DNA of 64,000 nucleotides from Flavobacterium cheongpyeongense (lineage in GTDB: Bacteria; Bacteroidota; Bacteroidia; Flavobacteriales; Flavobacteriaceae), in NCBI RefSeq assembly GCF_003202435.1, contig NZ_QJHK01000017.1:33966-97965 (forward strand), in the 5' to 3' direction. Shown in pieces: positions 54,126 to 63,127 of the stretch. The notes beneath the pieces were generated by a model that did no database searches, was not told where the DNA came from, and worked only from the letters and a program-made list of their open reading frames with translations. The position numbers were made by a program, and so were the translations under genes. Numbering within the stretch: the first letter of the stretch is position 1; every line of letters starts with the position of its first letter.

Positions 54126-54977
54126 TTAGTAGTCGATTTGATCTGCAGAATAGTTTTGAGCCAACGCAGCTGCCAGTTGATCATTGTTTGGTGCTTTTCC
54201 GTGCCATGCGTGTGTGTGCATCATGAAATCTACTCCGTTACCCATTTCGGTATATAATAAAATACAAACCGGTTTTCCTTTTCCTGTTCTTGATTTTGCG
54301 TCACTTAAACCTGCAATGATTGCTTCGATGTTGTTACCTTCTGCAATTTCCAGAACATCCCAGTCAAAAGCTTCAAATTTAGCACGAATGCTTCCCATTG
54401 CTAAAACTTCGTCAGTTGTTCCGTCAATTTGTTTTCCGTTAACATCGATTGTAGCGATAAGATTGTCTACTTTTTTTGCAGAAGCATACATGATAGCTTC
54501 CCAGTTTTGACCTTCCTGTAACTCGCCATCTCCGTGTAAAGTGTAAATTAAATGATTGTCGCCATTTAATTTTTTAGCCTGAGCTGCACCAAGAGCAACA
54601 GACAAACCTTGTCCTAATGAACCTGAAGCCATACGAACACCAGGAAGTCCTTCGTGAGTTGTTGGATGTCCTTGTAAACGAGAATTTAATAATCTAAACG
54701 TAGCTAATTCTGAAACAGGGAAATAACCGCTACGTGCTAAAACGCTATAAAAAACTGGAGATATATGACCATTTGACAGGAAAAACAAATCTTCTCCAAT
54801 TCCGTCCATATCAAAACCTTCTTTACGGTCCATGATGTTTTGGTATAAGGTTACCAAAAATTCTGTACAACCTAATGATCCACCCGGGTGGCCTGAATTG
54901 ACAGCATGTACCATTCGAAGGATATCTCTTCTTACTTGGATAGTTAAATCGCTTAATTGTTGTGTGTTAGGCTTCAT
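54126..54977 (-). CDS. Transketolase, N-terminal subunit
   Basis: The 283-aa protein is the TPP-pyrophosphate half: NSGHPGGSLGCTEFLVTLYQ, GHISPVFYSVLARSG, SLGQGLSVALGAAQAKKLNG and the TPP motif HGDGELQEGQNWEA. It works with the downstream subunit in the pentose phosphate and Calvin-type sugar rearrangements. Gene order N then C is standard. A promoter lies at 55003-55010. Confidence 0.95.
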   Translation of the reverse strand: MKPNTQQLSDLTIQVRRDILRMVHAVNSGHPGGSLGCTEFLVTLYQNIMDRKEGFDMDGIGEDLFFLSNGHISPVFYSVLARSGYFPVSELATFRLLNSRLQGHPTTHEGLPGVRMASGSLGQGLSVALGAAQAKKLNGDNHLIYTLHGDGELQEGQNWEAIMYASAKKVDNLIATIDVNGKQIDGTTDEVLAMGSIRAKFEAFDWDVLEIAEGNNIEAIIAGLSDAKSRTGKGKPVCILLYTEMGNGVDFMMHTHAWHGKAPNNDQLAAALAQNYSADQIDY

Positions 54978-55002
54978 TTTATATGTAAAAGTTAAACTGA
55001 TG

Positions 55003-55010
55003 CAAAAGTA
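55003..55010 (-). promoter_or_regulatory. Promoter of the transketolase operon
   Basis: The minus strand reads TACTTTTG, fitting TAnnTTTG, 25 bases before the ATG at 54977. Confidence 0.55.
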
Positions 55011-55131
55011 AATTTTATTTTGCGGTATGACAAATGATTTTTTGCTTTAGTTTGCTATAATTGTTAAATTCAGATTGTTTTTTTATTAATGTGGAAAAAA
55101 TCTTCAAGATCTTGTAAGTAGTATATAAAAG

Positions 55132-55200
55132 TTTTGCCACAGATTAAAAGATTAATTGATTTTAGAAAAACCTGTGCTAATCTTTTAATTTGCGGCAAAA
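55132..55200. repeat. Palindromic dispersed element (23-bp arms)
   Basis: TTTTGCCACAGATTAAAAGA (from 55132) and the reverse complement of 55178-55200 agree in 21 of 23 positions, the two differences being A/G changes. The 23-base spacer contains no ORF. Elements of the form GCCACAGATT ... AATCTGTGGC are abundant in Bacteroidota intergenic regions, and this looks like one. It could fold as a long hairpin between the transketolase promoter and the next gene's 3' end. Confidence 0.72.
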
Positions 55201-55227
55201 AATATTTGAGAAATTGGCAGCAAAAGT

Positions 55228-55530
55228 TTATTTTGTATCGCCTTCACTATAAAAGTTATTTTCTTCGTCTTCTGAACCAATTTCTTCTTGTTGGTCATCC
55301 AATTCAGAACCCGGAATATCTAAATCATTACCAATTTTATCGCTGTTTTTTTTCCATTCTTGATCGTACTGATTGATAATAACCTTTTCGGCTGAAATCC
55401 CTTCCGGATCGATGTCTTCAAGCTGTTCTTCCTGATTGTAAATATCTTCGTTTGACGGATAATCTAATTTGTCAAGATTTCTTTCGGTTTTTTCATCTGT
55501 TGTTTCGTTTCTTTTTTCTGAATTTGCCAT
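55228..55530 (-). CDS. Acidic hypothetical protein, 100 aa
   Basis: The protein begins MANSEKRNETTDEKTERNLD and is rich in Glu, Asp and Lys, with no hydrophobic core, so it is likely disordered. A motif IDPEGISAEKVIINQYDQEW is the most ordered part. I recall similar small acidic proteins in Flavobacterium, without an assigned role. It stands alone between the palindromic repeat and the copy-B repeat. Confidence 0.6.
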   Translation of the reverse strand: MANSEKRNETTDEKTERNLDKLDYPSNEDIYNQEEQLEDIDPEGISAEKVIINQYDQEWKKNSDKIGNDLDIPGSELDDQQEEIGSEDEENNFYSEGDTK

Positions 55531-55670
55531 GATTTCTAAGTTTAGATTTGTTATTGATTTCGTTTTTCATTGAGCATTAAAATTACAAAGTGCCTGTTAA
55601 AATGATGTTACACTTTAAGGGTGTCGAAGTTGTAAGTTTTACATTTGATGTCTAAATACGTTCAGGTCTT

Positions 55671-55785
55671 TTGCGTTAGGGATAGCAGCGGTATCCTTTT
55701 GTGACAGGAATCTGGTCTTAATTAAAAATCGGGTTTCCGGAACAAAAGATATAGCGTATAGCCCGGCGGCCCTTGGGCAACGCCA
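55671..55785 (-). repeat. Dispersed intergenic repeat, copy B (inverted relative to copy A)
   Basis: Read on the minus strand, this begins GGCGTTGCCCAAGGGCCGCC and ends ATCCCTAACGCAA, as copy A at 21-134 does. The middle contains an ACAAAAGAT/ATCCTTTTGT inverted pair. The 411-base gap 55531-55941 holds this copy, the tgt promoter and nothing else. Confidence 0.75.
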
Positions 55786-55913
55786 TAAAAAAGGTTAGGA
55801 GTTAAAGTTATAAGTAAGCTCGGTTTTTCTGGTTTTCAGGTTTAGGTTTGGAATCGTTTTTTAATGGAAAAATTATCTATTTTTCTAATGGATAAAATTT
55901 CCTCAAATTAGCC

Positions 55914-55921
55914 TATCTTTG
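55914..55921 (+). promoter_or_regulatory. Promoter of tgt
   Basis: TATCTTTGC contains the box TATCTTTG, fitting TAnnTTTG, 20 bases before the ATG at 55942. Confidence 0.6.
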
Positions 55922-55941
55922 CGCTCTGAAAAAAGAAACAG

Positions 55942-57072
55942 ATGAAGTTTGATTTATTACAAAAGGATCCGCAGTCGAAAGCAAGGGCGGGGAGTATTAC
56001 GACAGATCATGGGGTAATTGAAACGCCTATTTTTATGCCTGTAGGAACGGTTGCTTCTGTAAAAGGAGTGCATCAGCGTGAATTGAAAGACGATATTAAT
56101 CCGGACATTATTCTGGGAAATACCTATCATTTGTATCTGCGTCCACAGACTGAGATTTTGGAGAAAGCCGGAGGATTACACAAATTCATGAACTGGGATC
56201 GTAATATTTTGACGGATTCTGGCGGATATCAGGTATATTCTCTTTCTAATAACAGAAAAATTAAGGAAGAAGGAGTGAAGTTCAAGTCACATATTGACGG
56301 ATCATATCACTTTTTTACGCCTGAAAACGTAATGGAAATTCAGCGTACCATTGGAGCTGATATTATTATGGCTTTTGACGAATGTACGCCATATCCGTGT
56401 GATTACAGATATGCGCAGCGTTCTATGCACATGACACATCGCTGGCTGGATCGCTGTATTAATCATTTGGATAAAGTGCCTTATAAATATGGATACGAAC
56501 AAACCTTTTTTCCAATTGTTCAGGGAAGTACTTATAAAGATTTGCGTCGGCAGTCAGCTGAATATATCGCAAATTCTGGTCAGCAGGGAAATGCAATTGG
56601 CGGATTGTCAGTAGGGGAGCCTGCTGAAGAAATGTACGCTATGACGGAAGTTGTTTGTGAAATTTTGCCCGAAGATAAACCTCGTTATTTAATGGGTGTT
56701 GGAACTCCTATTAATATTTTGGAAAATATTGCATTAGGAATTGATATGTTCGACTGTGTAATGCCAACCCGTAATGCCAGAAACGGTATGTTGTTTACGG
56801 CAAATGGTACCATCAATATCAAAAACAAGAAGTGGGAAGCTGATTTTTCTCCAATTGACGAAATGGGACATACATTTGTAGATACTGAATACACCAAAGC
56901 GTATTTGCGTCACTTGTTTGCCGCAAATGAATATTTAGGAAAACAAATTGCTACGATCCATAATCTGGGTTTTTATATGTGGTTGGTTCGTGAAGCCAGA
57001 AAACATATCTTAGCAGGAGATTTCAGGTCATGGAAAGAAATGATGGTTAAAAATATGAGTCAGCGACTATAA
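55942..57072 (+). CDS. tgt: Queuine/preQ1 tRNA-ribosyltransferase
   Basis: The 376-aa enzyme swaps guanine-34 for preQ1 in tRNAs with GUN anticodons. The catalytic Asp motif ILTDSGGYQVYSLS (D about 92), the second Asp in GIDMFDCVMPTRNARNG (about 268-273) and FDECTPYP are present. Oddly, the zinc site is missing: in well-studied bacterial Tgt the segment has CxCxxC, but here the equivalent stretch reads DEMGHTFVDTEYTKAYLRHL with no Cys; only the later TIHNLGFY His remains. Length is normal. Monocistronic promoter, then LptF-like gene 73 bases downstream. Confidence 0.93.
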   Translation: MKFDLLQKDPQSKARAGSITTDHGVIETPIFMPVGTVASVKGVHQRELKDDINPDIILGNTYHLYLRPQTEILEKAGGLHKFMNWDRNILTDSGGYQVYSLSNNRKIKEEGVKFKSHIDGSYHFFTPENVMEIQRTIGADIIMAFDECTPYPCDYRYAQRSMHMTHRWLDRCINHLDKVPYKYGYEQTFFPIVQGSTYKDLRRQSAEYIANSGQQGNAIGGLSVGEPAEEMYAMTEVVCEILPEDKPRYLMGVGTPINILENIALGIDMFDCVMPTRNARNGMLFTANGTINIKNKKWEADFSPIDEMGHTFVDTEYTKAYLRHLFAANEYLGKQIATIHNLGFYMWLVREARKHILAGDFRSWKEMMVKNMSQRL

Positions 57073-57145
57073 GAAGTTTCAAATTATTTTTTTTAAGTTC
57101 TTATTCAACAGAACTTCAAATCTGAAACAAAAAAACAAATATATT

Positions 57146-58234
57146 ATGTTGTCAATAATAGATAAATACATCTTAAAAAGGTATCTCGGGACTTTTTCTG
57201 TGATGTTGCTTTTGTTTGCGCCAATCGGAATCGTAGTTGACGTTTCTGAAAAGATAAATAAGATGTTGGAAAATAAAATTCCTTTTATGGAAATTGCTTT
57301 CTATTATTACAACTTTACAATCTATTTCATCAATATGTTGTTTCCGATATTTTTGTTTTTATCGGTAATTTGGTTTACATCAAAACTAGCAAATAATACC
57401 GAAATTATTGCTATTTTAAGTTCAGGAATTTCGTTTGCGCGTTTTTTAAGACCTTTTATTATTGGAGCTACAATTGTTTCTACTTTTATATTAGTGATGG
57501 GTTTTTTTATTGTTCCGGCTGCGAGTGAAGGGTTTAATAATTTTAGATATACCTATTTAAAAGGAAATGGTAAACAGCTGATGCGTGGTGAAAACACCAA
57601 TGTTTACCGACAACTTAACGATAATGACTTTATTTTTGTGAATAGTTTCAATGAAGAATCCATGACGGCTTTTAATTTTTCACTGGAACATTTTGAAAAA
57701 GACAAACTAACTTATAAAATAACTGCCAGTCGTATTAAATGGGATCCGGAATTAAAAACCTATATTTTGTATGATTATACCAAAAGGACTCTTGGGGATT
57801 TGAGTGATAAAATTGAAAAATTTCCGGAAAAAAAGGTTCATTTTAAGTTTGAACTGGCTGATTTAACTCCGGTAGTTTATATTGCTGAAACACTTCCTTT
57901 AGGGAAACTAATTGATTTTATTGAAAAGGAAAGAAAAAGAGGTTCCGGAAATATCAATACTTATTTAGTAGTGCTTTATAAAAAATACAGTGTGCCCGTA
58001 TCTGCTTTTATCCTGACCATTATTGCTGTAGCGGTTTCGTCAATGAAACGCCGTGGCGGAATGGGAACCAATCTTGCAATTGGAATTGCAATTGCGTTTT
58101 CATTTGTGTTTTTCGATAAGATATTTGGTACTCTTGCCGAAAAATCTACTTTTTCACCTTTATTAGCTGTATGGTTCCCGAACATTGTTTTCGGAATCCT
58201 GGCAGTTTACCTATTGCGCAATGCGAAACGATAA
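57146..58234 (+). CDS. LptF/LptG-family permease
   Basis: The 362-aa protein has the YjgP/YjgQ pattern: MLSIIDKYILKRYLGTFSVM, three N-terminal TM helices (up to about residue 120), a periplasmic jellyroll-like domain, and three C-terminal TM helices with RRGGMGTNLAIGIAIAFSFV. It would help move LPS from the inner membrane as part of LptB2FG. Whether it is LptF or LptG is not clear. The stop overlaps the next gene by 14 bases. Confidence 0.92.
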   Translation: MLSIIDKYILKRYLGTFSVMLLLFAPIGIVVDVSEKINKMLENKIPFMEIAFYYYNFTIYFINMLFPIFLFLSVIWFTSKLANNTEIIAILSSGISFARFLRPFIIGATIVSTFILVMGFFIVPAASEGFNNFRYTYLKGNGKQLMRGENTNVYRQLNDNDFIFVNSFNEESMTAFNFSLEHFEKDKLTYKITASRIKWDPELKTYILYDYTKRTLGDLSDKIEKFPEKKVHFKFELADLTPVVYIAETLPLGKLIDFIEKERKRGSGNINTYLVVLYKKYSVPVSAFILTIIAVAVSSMKRRGGMGTNLAIGIAIAFSFVFFDKIFGTLAEKSTFSPLLAVWFPNIVFGILAVYLLRNAKR

Positions 58235-59108
58235 TTTAAAAAGTTATTTAAACCTTCATTTAATTGTTTTTATCTGGGGTTTTACAGCTATTTTGGGGGC
58301 TTTAATTACAATTGATGCTGAAAATTTAGTATGGTACAGAATGTTGTTGGCAGGAGTTTTTCTGGCTGCTTTTATTGTTTATAAAAAACAGTCTTTTGCA
58401 ATATCGGCTCAGTCTTTTGCTAAATTAATTTTTGTTGGATTGCTAATCGCGCTCCATTGGATTTTATTTTTCAAGGCGATTCATGTATCGAATGTTTCCA
58501 TAACACTTTCAATATTCTCTCTGGGGGCTTTTTTTGCCTCTTTACTGGAGCCGCTTTTTTACGGGAGAAAGATATTATGGTATGAAGTTTTCTTTGGGTT
58601 AATTATTATTGCTGGTCTTGCTTTAATATTGAAGGTCGAAATTAAATACCTTACTGGGGTTTATTATGCTTTGGCTTCAATAATTCTGGGCGTTTTATTT
58701 ACTTTAATGAATGGAAAACTGATTTCGTATCACGAACCTTCTGTTATTACATTTTATGAATTCGGGGCAGGAGTTTTTTTTATTTCTGTCTATTTTTTGG
58801 TGCAGGGAAAATTTACGTCAGATTTTTTTAGCATGTCCTTAAATAATTGGGGATTGCTCCTTATTTTAGCTTCGGTTTGTACGGCTTACGCTTTTACAGC
58901 CTCAGTAAAAGTAATGCAGAAATTAACACCTTATACCGTAATGTTAACGACTAATTTAGAGCCTGTTTATGGAATTATGCTGGCCTATTTCATACTCGGA
59001 GGAAAAGAAAAAATGAGTACAGAATTTTACATTGGTGCTTTTATAATTGTAATTACGGTTATTTTAAATGGTGTTTTCAAACATTATAAGAAAAAAGAGA
59101 AACTGTAA
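58221..59108 (+). CDS. EamA-family transporter
   Basis: I place the start at 58221 (MRNDNLKSYLNLHLIVFIWG), which overlaps the LptF/G-like stop by 14 bases and suggests coupled translation. The 295-aa protein has ten TM helices in two EamA halves, with WILFFKAIHVSNVSITLSIF in the first half and VKVMQKLTPYTVMLTTNLEP in the second. EamA proteins export or import small metabolites; the substrate is not predictable. Confidence 0.88.
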   Translation: MRNDNLKSYLNLHLIVFIWGFTAILGALITIDAENLVWYRMLLAGVFLAAFIVYKKQSFAISAQSFAKLIFVGLLIALHWILFFKAIHVSNVSITLSIFSLGAFFASLLEPLFYGRKILWYEVFFGLIIIAGLALILKVEIKYLTGVYYALASIILGVLFTLMNGKLISYHEPSVITFYEFGAGVFFISVYFLVQGKFTSDFFSMSLNNWGLLLILASVCTAYAFTASVKVMQKLTPYTVMLTTNLEPVYGIMLAYFILGGKEKMSTEFYIGAFIIVITVILNGVFKHYKKKEKL

Positions 59109-59179
59109 TATTTGCCTTATTTTTAAATTGCATTTTATACTTTAAATAATAATTCACTTCGCCAATGATATAATATTTT

Positions 59180-59187
59180 TATATTTG
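59180..59187 (+). promoter_or_regulatory. Promoter of accA
   Basis: TATATTTG fits TAnnTTTG and is followed by CGG, 33 bases before the ATG at 59221 (gene start listed as 59220 includes the reading frame ATG at 59220-59222). Confidence 0.6.
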
Positions 59188-59219
59188 CGGTTCGATTTAA
59201 AAACAAAATTCAAAAATCC

Positions 59220-60173
59220 ATGGAATATTTAGATTTTGAGCTTCCAATCAAAGAACTTGAAGAACAATTAGAAAAGTGCGTTATAATTGGAAAAGAATCT
59301 GATGTTGATGTATCACCAACATGTAAGGAAATCAATAAAAAATTAGAACAAACTAAAAAAGATATATACAAAAACCTTACTGCCTGGCAACGTGTTCAAT
59401 TGTCAAGACACCCAAATAGGCCTTACACCTTAGATTATATCAGGGCAATTTGCGGAGATACTTTTTTAGAACTTCATGGAGACCGTGGATTTAAAGATGA
59501 CAAAGCAATGGTTGGCGGACTTGGAAAAATAAACGGTCAGTCGTTTATGATTGTGGGACAGCAAAAGGGATTTAATACAAAGACCCGTCAATACCGTAAT
59601 TTTGGTATGGCTAATCCTGAGGGATATCGTAAAGCTTTACGTTTGATGAAAATGGCAGAGAAATTTGGTATTCCTGTTTTAACTTTAGTAGATACTCCGG
59701 GTGCATATCCGGGCCTTGAAGCTGAAGAAAGAGGGCAGGGAGAAGCAATTGCAAGAAATATTTTCGAAATGGTTCGCCTTAAAGTACCTATTATTACTAT
59801 TATTGTAGGTGAAGGCGCTTCTGGAGGAGCTTTGGGAATTGGTGTTGGAGATAAAGTTTACATGTTAGAAAATACCTGGTATTCTGTAATTTCTCCAGAA
59901 TCATGTTCTTCTATTTTATGGAAAAGCTGGGAATATAAGGAGCGTGCAGCTGATGCTTTGAAACTGACTTCATCTGATATGAAAAAGCAAAAATTAGTGG
60001 ATGATGTTATTCCGGAACCACTAGGAGGAGCTCATTATGACAGAGAAACTACATTTAAAACCGTAGCAGAATATATCACAAAAGGATACAATGAATTGAA
60101 AGATTTATCAACAGCCGACTTAATTGCCCAAAGAATGGACAAATACAGTAATATGGGTGAGTATAAAGAATAA
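59220..60173 (+). CDS. accA: Acetyl-CoA carboxylase carboxyltransferase subunit alpha
   Basis: The 317-aa protein is the AccA half of the carboxyltransferase, which moves CO2 from carboxybiotin to acetyl-CoA for fatty acid synthesis. Motifs visible are RVQLSRHPNRPYTLDYI, ELHGDRGFKDDKAMVGGLGK, the crotonase-fold LTLVDTPGAYPGLEAEERGQ and GEGASGGALGIGVGDKVYML. Length fits the family. It has its own promoter and terminator; accD is not in this window. Confidence 0.97.
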   Translation: MEYLDFELPIKELEEQLEKCVIIGKESDVDVSPTCKEINKKLEQTKKDIYKNLTAWQRVQLSRHPNRPYTLDYIRAICGDTFLELHGDRGFKDDKAMVGGLGKINGQSFMIVGQQKGFNTKTRQYRNFGMANPEGYRKALRLMKMAEKFGIPVLTLVDTPGAYPGLEAEERGQGEAIARNIFEMVRLKVPIITIIVGEGASGGALGIGVGDKVYMLENTWYSVISPESCSSILWKSWEYKERAADALKLTSSDMKKQKLVDDVIPEPLGGAHYDRETTFKTVAEYITKGYNELKDLSTADLIAQRMDKYSNMGEYKE

Positions 60174-60191
60174 TTTATTCAAAACTGATTT

Positions 60192-60226
60192 AAAATCCGA
60201 AGCCTCACCGCCTCGGATTTTTTTTT
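60192..60226 (+). terminator. Intrinsic terminator of accA
   Basis: AAATCCGA and TCGGATTT form a stem extended by GC pairs, followed by a run of nine T. Confidence 0.9.
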
Positions 60227-60302
60227 GGTTATAAACAAAAATCTACTACTTATAAACAATTAATAGTTATAACTCGATAACAATATTTTTTTTAAAATTT
60301 GC

Positions 60303-60310
60303 TAATTTCG
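60303..60310 (+). promoter_or_regulatory. Possible promoter of dnaB with very short leader
   Basis: TAATTTCG nearly fits TAnnTTTG and lies only 4 bases before the ATG at 60315. If used, the transcript would start at or near the start codon and be leaderless. Confidence 0.35.
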
Positions 60311-60314
60311 CTAT

Positions 60315-61859
60315 ATGGAAAATTTCAAAAATATAAACCCTGTAAAGGTAGATAAAACCACAATTATTAATTTAGAAAAAGGAAAGCTTCCTCCTCAAGT
60401 TCTTGATTTAGAAGAGGCTGTGCTTGGAGCAATGATGATTGATAAGAAAGGGGTTGATGATGTGATTGATATTTTGCAGCCTGATGCATTTTATAAAGAT
60501 GCCCACAAATTTATTTTTGAAGCAATTATCCAACTTTTTACAGAAACACAGCCAATCGATTTATTGACGGTTTCGAGCCAATTAAAAAAGAATGGAAAAT
60601 TAGAATTAGCAGGAGGTGATTTTTATTTAATTCAGCTTACTCAGAAAATTGCGTCTTCAGCTCATATCGAATTTCACTCACGTATCATTCTACAAAAGTT
60701 TATCCAACGAAGTCTAATCCGAATTTCTTCTGAAATTATTGAAGCATCATATGATGAAACCACAGATGTATTTGATTTATTGGATCAGGCCGAATCAAAA
60801 CTATATGAAGTAACTCAGGGAAATATCAAACGGAGTTCTGAAACGGCACAGAGTTTAGTTTTACAAGCTAAAAAGAAAATTGAAGAGATTTCTAAAAAAG
60901 AAGGACTAAGTGGTGTAGAAACCGGTTTTACTAATCTGGATAAACTGACTTCGGGATGGCAGCCTAGTGATTTAATTATTATTGCAGCGAGACCAGCGAT
61001 GGGAAAAACAGCGTTTGTACTTTCTATGGCCAGAAATATTGCCATCCAGTTTGGACATGCAGTAGCTTTGTTCTCTCTGGAGATGGCTTCTGTTCAGTTA
61101 ATTACCAGGTTAATTTCGTCAGAAACAGGATTGTCATCAGAAAAATTGCGTACAGGTAAATTAGAACCTCATGAATGGACAATGTTGAGTACTAAAGTGA
61201 AGGATTTAGAAAAAGCGCCTTTGTTTATTGATGATACGCCATCACTTTCTATTTTCGATTTAAGAGCAAAATGTCGTCGTTTGGCTTCGCAACACGGTAT
61301 TAAAATTATCATTGTCGATTATTTGCAGTTGATGACTGCAGGAGGAAATAATAAAGGGGGAGGAAACCGTGAGCAGGAAATCTCAACAATTTCCAGAAAC
61401 TTAAAAGCTTTGGCAAAAGAACTTAACGTTCCTGTAATTGCACTTTCCCAGTTATCGCGTGCTGTAGAAACCCGTGGATCAAGCAAACGTCCTTTACTTT
61501 CAGATCTTCGTGAATCTGGAGCAATTGAACAGGATGCTGATATTGTTTCGTTTTTATACCGACCAGAATATTACAAAATTGACGAATGGGATGATGATGA
61601 AGCTTCGCCAACCGCTGGTCAGGCAGAAATTATGATCGCAAAACACCGTAATGGCGGTATCGAAAATGTTCGTTTAAAATTTATAGGACACCTTGGGAAA
61701 TTCGATAACCTTGATGATTTTTCAGGTAGTTATGATGATTTACCATCAAAAATGAATCACGATGACAACCCTTTTATCACTAAAAACCTTCCCTCTGCGA
61801 ATGAAGCTTTCGGAAGTAATTTAAATGATGACGATGATGATAGTGATGTGCCGTTTTAA
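60315..61859 (+). CDS. dnaB: Replicative DNA helicase
   Basis: The 514-aa hexameric helicase has the DnaB N-terminal domain (DLEEAVLGAMMIDKKGVDDV), a helical linker and a RecA-like domain with Walker A ARPAMGKTAF (about 225-234) and the Walker B-like IIVDYLQLM. The RecA domain includes SLEMASVQLITRLISSETG and the DnaB-specific SQLSRAVETRGSSKRPLLSD. No intein is seen. The C-terminus is acidic and ends DDDDDSDVPF, a tail found in proteins that bind SSB-like partners. The start fits the family. Confidence 0.97.
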   Translation: MENFKNINPVKVDKTTIINLEKGKLPPQVLDLEEAVLGAMMIDKKGVDDVIDILQPDAFYKDAHKFIFEAIIQLFTETQPIDLLTVSSQLKKNGKLELAGGDFYLIQLTQKIASSAHIEFHSRIILQKFIQRSLIRISSEIIEASYDETTDVFDLLDQAESKLYEVTQGNIKRSSETAQSLVLQAKKKIEEISKKEGLSGVETGFTNLDKLTSGWQPSDLIIIAARPAMGKTAFVLSMARNIAIQFGHAVALFSLEMASVQLITRLISSETGLSSEKLRTGKLEPHEWTMLSTKVKDLEKAPLFIDDTPSLSIFDLRAKCRRLASQHGIKIIIVDYLQLMTAGGNNKGGGNREQEISTISRNLKALAKELNVPVIALSQLSRAVETRGSSKRPLLSDLRESGAIEQDADIVSFLYRPEYYKIDEWDDDEASPTAGQAEIMIAKHRNGGIENVRLKFIGHLGKFDNLDDFSGSYDDLPSKMNHDDNPFITKNLPSANEAFGSNLNDDDDDSDVPF

Positions 61860-61889
61860 AGCAGTATAAAATAAACTTACTATAAAGAA

Positions 61890-61919
61890 GAGGGGAAAAT
61901 CATTGGATTTTCCCTCTCT
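61890..61919 (+). terminator. Hairpin after dnaB
   Basis: GAGGGGAAAATC and GATTTTCCCTCTC pair with one bulge around ATTG. No T tract follows, so it may be an RNA-stabilising hairpin. Confidence 0.45.
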
Positions 61920-62076
61920 GAGTTTAAAGGAGTATAGAAGCTTTTGCGTTATTGCTTCAAAATTAATTTATGTGTAACTACTATATTAGTTTTTTTGTTT
62001 ACAAATAAACACCGTTTGCAAGTTGTAAATACAGATCAAAAGAATACTTTGAAAAGAGAGAATGTTTTGCAAAAAA

Positions 62077-62106
62077 AAAGGCCTTGATTTTGAGTCAAGA
62101 CCTTTT
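62077..62106 (-). terminator. Terminator of the outer-membrane protein gene
   Basis: On the minus strand, AAAAGGTCTTGA and TCAAGGCCTTTT form a 12-bp stem with one G:T pair, then a tract of nine T. Confidence 0.88.
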
Positions 62107-62127
62107 GTATTATTTTAAAAAGTAAAT

Positions 62128-62961
62128 TTATTTAAAATTCCATCCTAGTGTTACACCAAAAGCTACAGGTTTGATTTCAGCATCTTTATCCGTACTATAC
62201 AATCCATTAGTTTCTCTATCAGATGCAGATGTTGGGTTATAACCAATATAGGATTCATTCTTGTTTTGGTCTAAAATTGAACCATATCCATTTTCCAGAA
62301 ACATTGCCGCATATAACGAATTCTTTCTGCCTACATCAAATGTAAATCCTAACTCAAAAGAACTCATTATAATTCCTTTGGTTTTATACTCTCCTGATGA
62401 GGAATAATTATCCTGGCTACCAAAACCATATTCTGGTAAATCATCAATAGTCAGGTTTACATCTGGATAATAAGCGCTACCATTTACGTAATCGGCTGTT
62501 GCTTTAATTTTATAGTTTACAGGTAAAAAATATTTAGCTCCGGCTCTAAAATTAAAATCAATACCCTTGTTAATATTTGTTTTATACTGGACAAAAAGAG
62601 GGATTTGCAGAGCATGTAAAGTTTGTTTTTCTCTATAATTGTTGGTTGTAACGTTATAAACAAATGCCGAAGTGGAAGCATCAACTTCAAAACTAGAGAG
62701 TGTTGCAGAAGGCTGAGACAAAGAAACTTCTTGTTTGTATTGTGAGAACTCTAGCCCTGAACCGATACCAAAATGAGTATTTAAAGAGTAGATATAACCT
62801 GCTTTTACGGCTCCGCCAAGGCGATTAGCTGTTTGTATACCAGTAATATCACTCTGAATATTTCCTATTCCCGACTGTATACCTACATAAAACTGTGCAG
62901 CTATTCCTTGGGAAATTAAGAAAGCTATAGTTCCAATTATGTTTTTAATATTGAGTTTCAT
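62128..62961 (-). CDS. Outer-membrane beta-barrel protein, 277 aa
   Basis: A signal peptide (MKLNIKNIIGTIAFLISQGI) is followed by amphipathic beta strands, such as FYVGIQSGIGNIQSDITGIQ, FGIGSGLEFSQYKQEVSLSQ and PLFVQYKTNINKGIDFNFRA, ending PVAFGVTLGWNFK with a terminal Phe-Lys. The pattern is that of PF13568-like outer-membrane barrels with eight to ten strands. Ligand and role are unknown. It lies downstream of the T9SS cargo gene at the window's end and may share its transcript. Confidence 0.82.
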   Translation of the reverse strand: MKLNIKNIIGTIAFLISQGIAAQFYVGIQSGIGNIQSDITGIQTANRLGGAVKAGYIYSLNTHFGIGSGLEFSQYKQEVSLSQPSATLSSFEVDASTSAFVYNVTTNNYREKQTLHALQIPLFVQYKTNINKGIDFNFRAGAKYFLPVNYKIKATADYVNGSAYYPDVNLTIDDLPEYGFGSQDNYSSSGEYKTKGIIMSSFELGFTFDVGRKNSLYAAMFLENGYGSILDQNKNESYIGYNPTSASDRETNGLYSTDKDAEIKPVAFGVTLGWNFK

Positions 62962-63127
62962 AGATGTAAAATTTATTTTTTAGTGTCCCTATACGTTATC
63001 GCCTTTTTACTCCTTGCTTTTTGTTCACACAAATTTGTTGTTAATGACGATTTCATACTTGTTTTTAAATTAGAATAATCCATCCTCATTCATTAAAAAT
63101 GAGGATGTCATATTCTGTAAATTATTT

